From Pirellulales bacterium (GTDB lineage Bacteria; Planctomycetota; Planctomycetia; Pirellulales; JAICIG01), in the NCBI GenBank assembly GCA_025924495.1, contig JAICIG010000389.1, forward strand, positions 1-7,670: 7,670 nucleotides of DNA. The letters are read 5' to 3'. Positions 1 to 5,331 of this stretch are shown here, in pieces (position 1 is the first letter of the stretch; each line of letters begins with the position of its first letter). Below the pieces are notes generated by a model. That model was not told the origin of the DNA. It made no database searches and saw nothing but the letters and a program-made list of their open reading frames with translations. Position numbers and translations under genes: made by a program.

Positions 1-347
1 ACTGCCGCGGGAAACGGATACTTGGGCGCCAGTCGATATGTCACGGTCGCAGCCACATAGCCTCTGGCCGCCAGTTTCTTGCATAGAGCGTCATAGCTCT
101 CGCGATTGCCCGCACGAAACCCGCCGCCGTGAATGCAGAGGATGGTCGGAAACGGTCCATCACCCGTCTTGGGTTGCGCAAGATTGAGCTGCAAGTGCTG
201 ATCGTCGGGGTTGGCATACTCCATGCCGGCCTGCCAGACGATTTCGCCCGGCTCTTCAGCATCTGCTTGTTGGCAAGCGACGAGCAGTCCTATCGCACAG
301 AGCACGGCGGTTAAAAAAGGCGAGAATCGGCGAAGCGGGCAAGCCAT
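1..347 (-). CDS. Secreted alpha/beta-hydrolase (carboxylesterase/BD-FAE-like), N-terminal part only
   Basis: This is the first 115 codons of an esterase-like enzyme; the rest lies beyond the left edge. Seen: a basic N-terminus and a hydrophobic stretch (about residues 10-24) ending in LVAC (22-25), which fits a lipobox; cleavage after ADA (28-30) is the alternative. The mature part has HGGGF at 73-77, the oxyanion-hole motif of hormone-sensitive-lipase and BD-FAE type hydrolases, and YRLAP at 104-108, also typical of these families. The serine nucleophile (GxSxG), Asp and His would lie in the missing part. The start is chosen from a GAGGA ribosome site 9 bases upstream and from the position of the signal sequence. 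Known of the family: hydrolysis of short acyl or acetyl esters, often on plant or algal polysaccharide; planctomycetes export many of these. Inferred: an exported or membrane-anchored esterase. Substrate unknown. Confidence 0.85.
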   Translation of the reverse strand, partial: MACPLRRFSPFLTAVLCAIGLLVACQQADAEEPGEIVWQAGMEYANPDDQHLQLNLAQPKTGDGPFPTILCIHGGGFRAGNRESYDALCKKLAARGYVAATVTYRLAPKYPFPAA

Positions 348-356
348 GTCTATTCG

Positions 357-361
357 TCCTC
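357..361 (-). promoter_or_regulatory. Ribosome binding site of the hydrolase gene
   Basis: GAGGA on the minus strand, 9 bases before the ATG at 347. It fixes the start so that the reading frame begins with the signal sequence. Confidence 0.6.
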
Positions 362-380
362 ATCGGTTGTCATCTGGATG

Positions 381-434
381 CTGCTGCTTGGCCAGCGCTT
401 GGCCCACATCAGCAGGGCCAGCATACTTGCTGGC
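381..434. repeat. Cluster of inverted repeats in the leader of the hydrolase gene
   Basis: Three complementary pairs are packed into 54 bases. GCCAGCA (417-423) pairs perfectly with TGCTGGC (428-434) around a 4-base loop. GGCCA (390-394) pairs with TGGCC (400-404) around a 5-base loop. CTGCTG (381-386) pairs with CAGCAG (410-415) and encloses the second hairpin. No T-run follows on either strand, so this is not a standard terminator. It lies 34 to 87 bases before the hydrolase start and could fold in that leader RNA. Nothing identifies it as a known riboswitch. Confidence 0.4.
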
Positions 435-519
435 GCCGTGGGTTAAAAGTTCCTGCGGCTCGATTGCCCCACATGAGGCGATTCCGCCAGCGCTACGGCA
501 GATTCTGGCAGAGCTTCCT

Positions 520-708
520 CATGGCGCGGCGATTGGCGAGACGGACAAGCAAGCCGGGCAATCGGTGGGCAGGCCATACACGCCCAGCAATGTACTGGCC
601 AGCCTCTATCGGCATTTGGGCATCGATCCGGCGCTTGCCATCAACGACCTCAATGGCCGGCCGATGCATGTTCTCGACGACCGCGAGCCGATCCGAGAAC
701 TCGCTTAG
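520..708 (+). pseudogene. C-terminal remnant of a DUF1501 gene
   Basis: These 62 codons plus TAG read as the last part of a DUF1501 protein. Seen: GAAIGETD, then RPYTPSNVLASLYRHLGIDP, NGRPMHVLDD and REPIRELA at the end, matching the ends of the two intact DUF1501 proteins of the window position by position. In the intact proteins the stretch before this holds GEFGRTPR and GRDHW. Neither motif occurs in any plus-strand frame between 350 and 520, so the homology stops at about 520. The frame continues upstream without a stop, but there it is antisense to the hydrolase and shows no DUF1501 features. I therefore read it as a decayed 5'-deleted copy, not an expressed gene. It lies tail to tail with the intact gene ending at 724, only 15 bases away. 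No insertion sequence end or direct repeat explains the break. Confidence 0.75.
586..601 (-). promoter_or_regulatory. Possible sigma-54 (-24/-12) promoter facing the hydrolase gene
   Basis: The minus strand reads TGGCCAG-TACA-TTGCT. It has the GG and GC dinucleotides exactly 10 bases apart and differs from the consensus TGGCACG-N4-TTGCW at two positions. Transcription would start near 574 and give a leader of about 225 bases before the hydrolase ATG. It lies inside the DUF1501 remnant, so the bases may simply be leftover coding sequence. Confidence 0.25.
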
Positions 709-753
709 CGCGAATGGCCACGGTTAGCCTTCCAGCTCACGAATCGGTTCGCG
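682..753. repeat. Imperfect inverted repeat formed by two converging DUF1501 gene ends
   Basis: Arm 682-701 can pair with arm 734-753 across a 32-base loop, with 16 Watson-Crick pairs, one G-U and three mismatches. Both arms encode the conserved REPIREL end of DUF1501, once on each strand, so the symmetry follows from two homologous genes meeting tail to tail. It might act as a two-way terminator for converging transcripts, but there is no T-run. Confidence 0.5.
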
Positions 754-2070
754 CTCTTCCAGTACGTACCGCGGCCGGCCGGTAAAATCGCGGAATGTCA
801 GGCCGGGATCGATCCCCAGATGTCGATAGGCCATGCCCAGGACGTGCTGCGGACGATAAGGCGCCTCGCTCACGCTGGCCCCTTTCGAATCCGAAGCGCC
901 GATCGCCTGGCCCATCTTGTATCGTCCGCCCGCGACCAGCACGCTCATGACCGCGGGCCAATGATCGCGGCCTCCATTGGCGTTGACGCGCGGCGTGCGG
1001 CCGAATTCTCCCATCGCGACGATCAGTACGTTGCGGCTCAGGCCGCGGTCTAGCAGATCCTCGATCAGAGTCGCTAGCGCGGCATCGAACGGACCGCAAC
1101 GCTTGATCATTTGTTCGGCCAGCTTCTGATGATCGTCCCAATCGAACGTTCGCACGAGCACGAGCGGCACGCCCGCTTCGACGAGCCGGCGCGCCAGCAG
1201 CAATCGCTGGCCGAACGCATGCCGGCCGTACCGGTCGCGCATTTGGGCAGGCTCACGGGCGATGTCGAATGCCGTGCGCGCTTTTTCGCCCGTCATCAAT
1301 TCCAAGGCTTGTCGCGAGAAAGCATCCAGCGCGTCAGCCGTGCCATTCAGGTCGGCCGCAGCGCGGGTGCGGTCCAGGCGGCGCCGCAGAGCTTGCCGGT
1401 CGTCCAGCCGCGCCAGCGGCAGGCTCGGCAGCAACGCCAAGTTGCGAATCTGAAACTCGGCTGCGCTGGGATCTTCGTTGACGGAAAACCCGTTGTGCTG
1501 CGCTCCAAGATAATGGGCGCCGCTGTAAGCGAACGGCTGCGGCAGCGAGACGTAGCTAGGCAAGCCCGCGCTCAAGACGCCGCGCACGCGCGAAACGACC
1601 GAGCCCACGCTGGGCATCTCGCCTTTGAGGGCATTGCCGGCGCTGCGCAAGAAGTAGCCAGTTTCGACCGCGTGCAGCGCGATATGGCTTGCTTCGTGGT
1701 GCGTGACCGAACGCACGATGCTCATTCGATCCATAAGTAGCGCCTGCCGCGGCAGCAACTCGCAGATTTGGACGCCGGGCACGCTGGTCGCGATGGCGCT
1801 CATGGCGCCGCGATACTCGGCCGGCGCTGCGGGCTTGGGATCGTAGGTCTCGAAGTGCGATGCGCCGCCGCCGAGTTGAATGAAGATCAACGACGTCTCG
1901 CTGCTCTGCGGCGTCGTCGCCGCCGAGGCGGAACGCAATCGCAAAATGTTCGGTAGACTCAAACCGCCGGTGGCAACGCCCAAGGCCTGTAAGAGTTGAC
2001 GACGAGTCGGGCGAGCCGATTGCCACGCAAACGCTTTCCCCGCGCTCGCGGCACGCGAACGATTCTTCAT
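724..2070 (-). CDS. DUF1501 family protein, second gene of the tandem pair
   Basis: A complete 448-residue DUF1501 protein. Seen: an N-terminal export signal with twin arginines at 23-24 (TRRQLLQALG), a hydrophobic stretch to about residue 45 and an SASAA cleavage region; GGGASHFETYDPKP at 67-80; GEFGRTPR at 354-361; GRDHW at 367-371; and the usual REPIREL ending. The family is abundant in planctomycetes and is placed in the alkaline phosphatase/sulfatase-like fold group, but its reaction is not established. Export, probably by the Tat route, is inferred. The start is supported by GGAGG six bases upstream. It follows the other DUF1501 gene by 56 bases on the same strand, so co-transcription is likely. 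Compared with that paralogue the first motif has changed (GGGASHFET against GGPSHMDT), so the two have diverged. DUF1501 genes often neighbour DUF1549/DUF1553 cytochrome-type genes; none is seen here. Confidence 0.93.
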   Translation of the reverse strand: MKNRSRAASAGKAFAWQSARPTRRQLLQALGVATGGLSLPNILRLRSASAATTPQSSETSLIFIQLGGGASHFETYDPKPAAPAEYRGAMSAIATSVPGVQICELLPRQALLMDRMSIVRSVTHHEASHIALHAVETGYFLRSAGNALKGEMPSVGSVVSRVRGVLSAGLPSYVSLPQPFAYSGAHYLGAQHNGFSVNEDPSAAEFQIRNLALLPSLPLARLDDRQALRRRLDRTRAAADLNGTADALDAFSRQALELMTGEKARTAFDIAREPAQMRDRYGRHAFGQRLLLARRLVEAGVPLVLVRTFDWDDHQKLAEQMIKRCGPFDAALATLIEDLLDRGLSRNVLIVAMGEFGRTPRVNANGGRDHWPAVMSVLVAGGRYKMGQAIGASDSKGASVSEAPYRPQHVLGMAYRHLGIDPGLTFRDFTGRPRYVLEEREPIRELEG

Positions 2071-2076
2071 GCTCCA

Positions 2077-2081
2077 CCTCC
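2077..2081 (-). promoter_or_regulatory. Ribosome binding site of the second DUF1501 gene
   Basis: GGAGG on the minus strand, six bases before the ATG at 2070. It lies in the 56-base gap after the stop of the upstream DUF1501 gene, so the gene has its own translation start. Confidence 0.75.
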
Positions 2082-2126
2082 AACAACTCGGAAGCGGTCA
2101 CGCCAATGCGACAACATGCAGCGTTC

Positions 2127-3410
2127 TTAAATCAGCTCGTGGATCGGCTCGCGCTCGTCGAGCAACACCATCGGGCGGCCGTCGCGATTGGGGATCGTGG
2201 CGGCCGGGTCGATTTCCAGCGAGTGGTACAGCGTAGCCAGCACTTGTTGCACGCTCACCGGGCGATCTTGCGCCACTTCGCCGCGAGCGTTCGTCGAGCC
2301 AATCACCTGCCCCATCTTCAGCCCGCCGCCTGCCACCAGCGCCGACATGACCGGCTCCCAGTGATCGCGTCCTGCGCCGCCATTGACGCGCGGCGTGCGT
2401 CCAAACTCGCCCCACATGATCACCGAGCAATCGCGGTCGAGCCCGAGCTGACAGAGATCTTCAACCAGCGCCTCGACGGCCTGGTCCACCATAGGCAACT
2501 GCCCTCGCAAGTGGCCGAAGTTGTTGGCGTGCGTATCCCAGCCGCCAATGGCCAACGTGACGCAGCGCACGCCGGCCTGCACGAGCCGACGAGCAGTGAG
2601 AAACTGGGTTGCCTTCCCGTAACGTTCAACGACGCGAGGATCTTCCAGGTTCAAGTCGAGTGCGTCGCGAGTTTTCGGGGCTGTGATGATTTCGAACGCG
2701 CGAGCCGCGAACGAATCCATCCCTTCCATCGCGCCCGAGCGGTCGGCGTCGCGGTGCAACCGGTCGAATTCGCCCAGCAAGGCGCGGCGGTCTTGCAGCC
2801 GAGCCATCGAGACGCTGGAGTTGAGGCTGAGATTCTGCATCCCGGGTCCATCGGGAGCGAATGGCCGATGTGCGACTCCGGCATACCCAGCATCAATGCC
2901 GGTGGGCGTGCCCATCAAGGTGACATTCGGCGGCACCTTCGGATCGACTGGCCCTCTCAACCGAGACAAGATGGCACCGATGCCCGGCCGGCCGCCTTGG
3001 GCCATGCCAACTCGTTCTCCGTAGCCGCTCATCAACAGAGCAGGCGCATGCTCCGAAACCGCGCCGGTGACCGATCGAATCAGCGTCAGCTTGTCGGCGA
3101 TCTTGGCGTGCCGCGGCAACAACTCGCAGAAATCCATGCCCGGCACTTTACTAGCGATCGACCTGAACTCTCCCCGATACTCAGCCGGAGCGTTGGGCTT
3201 GGGATCATAAGTATCCATGTGGCTGGGGCCGCCCGGCAGATAAATCATGATCACCGATTTGTGCCGCGACGCCTTGCTTTCAGCTTGAGCCGAAGCCCGC
3301 AGCAGGTCGGGAAGCGCCAGGCCGCCCATCGCCAGCCCGCCGATTTTCAAGAAGTTCCGCCGGTTAATTCCGTCGCAGAAGGCCTGGCGATCGCCGTGGA
3401 TCGTGAGCAT
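2127..3410 (-). CDS. DUF1501 family protein, first gene of the tandem pair
   Basis: A complete 427-residue DUF1501 protein. Seen: the start MLTIHGDRQAFCDGINRRNF, of a type common in planctomycete DUF1501 proteins, with twin arginines at 17-18 followed by a Gly/Leu-rich hydrophobic stretch; GGPSHMDTYDPKP at 60-72; a segment around THANNFGHLRGQLP; GEFGRTPR at 334-341; GRDHW at 347-351; and REPIHELI at the end. Fold relation to alkaline phosphatases is known for the family; the substrate is not. Export across the inner membrane is inferred from the signal. An in-frame ATG at 3443 would add 11 residues. I prefer 3410 because it has AGGAGA seven bases upstream, fits the family start, and because the predicted transcription start falls at about 3444. 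It is followed by its paralogue after 56 bases. Confidence 0.95.
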   Translation of the reverse strand: MLTIHGDRQAFCDGINRRNFLKIGGLAMGGLALPDLLRASAQAESKASRHKSVIMIYLPGGPSHMDTYDPKPNAPAEYRGEFRSIASKVPGMDFCELLPRHAKIADKLTLIRSVTGAVSEHAPALLMSGYGERVGMAQGGRPGIGAILSRLRGPVDPKVPPNVTLMGTPTGIDAGYAGVAHRPFAPDGPGMQNLSLNSSVSMARLQDRRALLGEFDRLHRDADRSGAMEGMDSFAARAFEIITAPKTRDALDLNLEDPRVVERYGKATQFLTARRLVQAGVRCVTLAIGGWDTHANNFGHLRGQLPMVDQAVEALVEDLCQLGLDRDCSVIMWGEFGRTPRVNGGAGRDHWEPVMSALVAGGGLKMGQVIGSTNARGEVAQDRPVSVQQVLATLYHSLEIDPAATIPNRDGRPMVLLDEREPIHELI

Positions 3411-3417
3411 GACGCCG

Positions 3418-3423
3418 TCTCCT
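3418..3423 (-). promoter_or_regulatory. Ribosome binding site deciding the start of the first DUF1501 gene
   Basis: AGGAGA on the minus strand, seven bases before the ATG at 3410. It selects this start over the in-frame ATG at 3443. Confidence 0.75.
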
Positions 3424-3450
3424 AGTAGTGCATGGGGAGGCAACGCCGGA

Positions 3451-3480
3451 ATTATCGACCCATCAACGTATACAAGTCAA
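3451..3480 (-). promoter_or_regulatory. Sigma-70 type promoter of the DUF1501 pair
   Basis: On the minus strand TTGACT (3475-3480) and GATAAT (3451-3456) are separated by 18 bases. Each hexamer matches the housekeeping consensus at five of six positions. Transcription would begin near 3444, leaving a leader of about 33 bases before the ATG at 3410. It lies after the amidase stop, so the DUF1501 pair need not depend on read-through from the amidase. Confidence 0.6.
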
Positions 3481-3526
3481 TCCTTGGGTGACTGGCTGCC
3501 GGGGGGGTCGGCGCCACAAACATTCC

Positions 3527-4738
3527 CTACACGTGTTCGGCGACTTGGCTAGCCGCCCGAAGCAATCGCATGTCTTCGCCATGCCCAGTTAACAGAGATA
3601 GGCCGATCGGCACGTTCGAAACGGTCGCGACTGGCATCGAAACTTGGGGCAGCCGGCCGATGCCCGCGATCGCCGTGAACGACAGCGTGCGGCGATAATA
3701 GTCGCCCGCTCGGTCATGACAGGCGGTTCCCTTTTTAGGCGCCAGCGTCGGCGAGGTGGGCAGGCACAGCAGGTCGTTGGGGCCAAGAAGTTCGTTCAAG
3801 CGTCGGCAATAGCGCTCGCGCCGCCGGGCGGCGGGAACGACGCGGCGTCGGTCGAGATTCTTGACCAACTGTAAGCTCGCGGTGGTAGCCGGCCCGAAGG
3901 TCGGTTTCTCCGCTTCGATCCAGGCCCCCAGCGAACTGCCGATCTCGGCCCATTGCAATACGCAGTAGGTTTCCAGCCAAATAGCCAGATCCGCGGCTTC
4001 GGCATCGCCTCCGAGCTCGGCCAGTGAAGTCTCACGCACCTTAGCGCCCCCTAACGAGCCCAGGCGTTCGACATGGGCTTCCAACGCTTGCCGGACATTG
4101 TCATCCGCCGCTGCGAACGCTTCGCGAACGACGTGGATCGTGCCAGGGCTGAAACTGGTCGGAGCATCGGTTGCCGTCAGGACCCCGGAGACATTCATCA
4201 GCACGTCGACGCTGCGTGCATGAATACCTACCGTATCAAACGTCGGTGCAAAGGGCATGACTCCTGCGACCGAGATCACTCCATGGGAAGGCCGCAGCCC
4301 CCACAGGCCGCAATTACTCGCGGGAATGCGGACCGATCCGCCGGTATCTGTGCCCAGGGCAAAATCGGCCAGGCCGCAAGCAACGGCCGACGCCGACCCG
4401 CTCGACGAACCGCCCGGCACGCGGTCGGGCGCCGCACGATTCAGCGGCGTTCCGTAGAAGTGGTTTTCGCCGATCAGGCTGAAGGCGACCTCATCCGTGA
4501 TGGTTTTTCCGATGCACTGGCCCCCTGCCGCCAGCAATTGCTCGACGCAAACGGCCGATACGGCCGCCGGCGGATGAGTGGCCAGCCAGGTCGGATTGCC
4601 GCAGCCAGTGGGGCGGCCTGCGATATCGATCAGATCCTTGACCGCGAAGCTTAAGCCGGTCAGCGGTCCTTCGGCGGAGGGCGGCAACAGGAACTGTTCG
4701 ACAAAAGCGCCGCTCTGTTCCGCAGTGATTGATGGCAT
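3527..4738 (-). CDS. Amidase signature family enzyme (AMI1-like)
   Basis: A complete 403-residue amidase. Seen: the catalytic lysine K34 in FAVKDLID; the Gly/Ser-rich signature GGSSSGSASAVACG from residue 109, with the cis-serine S111; and the nucleophile S135 in GTDTGGSVRIPAS. The 24-residue spacing between the two serines equals that in FAAH. The segments TGCGNP, GENHFYGTPLN and RPSHGVISVAGVMPFAP resemble plant AMI1 and bacterial relatives more than GatA, which is longer and belongs to tRNA amidation. Known of the family: hydrolysis of a C-N amide bond to acid and ammonia. The actual substrate cannot be read from the sequence. No signal peptide, so cytoplasmic. There is no strong ribosome site before the ATG, and an in-frame stop lies 21 bases upstream, so no other ATG start is available. 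It is on the same strand as the DUF1501 pair but 116 bases away from it, with a separate promoter between. Confidence 0.93.
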   Translation of the reverse strand: MPSITAEQSGAFVEQFLLPPSAEGPLTGLSFAVKDLIDIAGRPTGCGNPTWLATHPPAAVSAVCVEQLLAAGGQCIGKTITDEVAFSLIGENHFYGTPLNRAAPDRVPGGSSSGSASAVACGLADFALGTDTGGSVRIPASNCGLWGLRPSHGVISVAGVMPFAPTFDTVGIHARSVDVLMNVSGVLTATDAPTSFSPGTIHVVREAFAAADDNVRQALEAHVERLGSLGGAKVRETSLAELGGDAEAADLAIWLETYCVLQWAEIGSSLGAWIEAEKPTFGPATTASLQLVKNLDRRRVVPAARRRERYCRRLNELLGPNDLLCLPTSPTLAPKKGTACHDRAGDYYRRTLSFTAIAGIGRLPQVSMPVATVSNVPIGLSLLTGHGEDMRLLRAASQVAEHV

Positions 4739-4962
4739 GACGGCAGTTCTCAGTAGGATCTAGGGTCAAAACGTCGCCGAACATCCTAACACCGGTCCGC
4801 GCGCGACACGACCGACACAACAGTCTCCCGTCGGCGGAGAGAAGAGTTGGCGTAGCGTTCCTAGCCCGACGGAAATCAGCCCGGTTTGCACTTATCGTCC
4901 CAAAGCGGTCGGTTAAACTCATCTCAGGCAAATCGAAACCAGCCGCAGCGATCGATGCGGCG

Positions 4963-4982
4963 CTTCAATTTTGAAGTTTTTT
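4963..4982 (+). repeat. Short palindrome followed by six T (operator or weak terminator)
   Basis: CTTCAA-TT-TTGAAG is immediately followed by six T on the plus strand. The stem is short and AT-rich, and no plus-strand gene ends just before it, so a protein-binding site is at least as likely as a terminator. It lies about 350 bases before the regulator start and 225 bases before the amidase start. Confidence 0.3.
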
Positions 4983-5084
4983 GCTCCAAAACCGCCGACA
5001 CAGTGTGGCAATTCCCCGCAAATCACTCGGTTATGTCGGCTATCGGACATTGGCAAGGCTGAAAAACCCCTACGAATGGTTTGC

Positions 5085-5255
5085 ATGGTCGATGAGGCAG
5101 CGCAGGCGCTGTTCTGGTTGAGCAGCGAACGGCACTTGGAGCTTTTGCATGACGCGGCTTCCGAGACTATGCTGCAAGGAATCGCTGGCGCTTCGATCAC
5201 CGCCGTGGGCGCCATCCTTAGGAAAGCTGGCGGCCGAATCGATGCCAGCGACTGA
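5085..5255 (+). CDS. Doubtful small ORF, 56 residues, unknown
   Basis: I do not recognise this product. It reads MVDEAAQALFWLSSER and goes on with a Leu/His/Asp stretch and an Ala/Gly-rich half ending IDASD. In favour: its codons favour G in the first position and G or C in the third, like the real genes here, whereas the same frame before 5076 does not. Against: no ribosome site before either in-frame ATG (5076, 5085), no recognised domain, and small size. No signal peptide or clear membrane segment. It ends 76 bases before the regulator start on the same strand, so it could share that transcript. Confidence 0.25.
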   Translation: MVDEAAQALFWLSSERHLELLHDAASETMLQGIAGASITAVGAILRKAGGRIDASD

Positions 5256-5317
5256 AAAAAGGCATTCATTCGCCGCGCTGGCCTCTGCAGCCGCCAGTGA
5301 ATCGGCGTTCATTTGGC

Positions 5318-5324
5318 AGGGGAG
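5318..5324 (+). promoter_or_regulatory. Ribosome binding site that fixes a GTG start for the sigma-54 activator
   Basis: AGGGGAG lies seven bases before GTG at 5332. The GTG starts right at the first strand of the receiver domain. The in-frame ATG at 5149 has no such site and would add 61 residues with no domain. Confidence 0.75.
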
Positions 5325-5331
5325 AAGTCCT

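Larger units (their letters stand above)
4739..5331. other. 593-base region between divergent amidase and regulator genes
   Basis: Both flanking genes read outward from this region, so it must hold their promoters. I could not find a convincing sigma-70 promoter for either. Seen: TCTCC/GGAGA (stem around 4823-4839), CCGCA (4943-4947) with TGCGG (4956-4960), the palindrome with T-run at 4963-4982, and a doubtful small ORF at 5085-5255. A -24/-12-like string at 5006-5021 has the wrong spacing. No tRNA or other RNA gene is recognisable. Confidence 0.5.

Noticed and set aside
211..708. A 165-codon plus-strand gene ending with the DUF1501 remnant
   Set aside because: Only codons from 520 on resemble DUF1501. 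The earlier part is antisense to the hydrolase start and lacks the core motifs.
1111..1740. A 209-codon plus-strand open frame
   Set aside because: It is antisense to the second DUF1501 gene and has no recognisable motif.
2106..3425. A 439-codon open frame on the plus strand
   Set aside because: It is antisense to the first DUF1501 gene over nearly its whole length, has no domain or ribosome site, and arises from GC-rich codon bias.
3411..3443. Longer start of the first DUF1501 protein at ATG 3443
   Set aside because: The predicted transcript begins at about 3444, and the better ribosome site and family-typical N-terminus support 3410.
3498..3512. Run of seven G flanked by GCCG/CGGC after the amidase stop
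   Set aside because: A 4-base stem without a T-run is too weak to call a terminator.
5006..5021. Sigma-54-like string TGGCAATTCCCCGCAA upstream of the activator
   Set aside because: GG and GC are 9 bases apart instead of 10, and the -12 block is not TTGC. Sigma-54 does not tolerate this spacing.
5149..5331. Longer activator start at ATG 5149
   Set aside because: The extra 61 residues match no receiver-domain sequence, while GTG 5332 has a strong ribosome site and fits the domain start.
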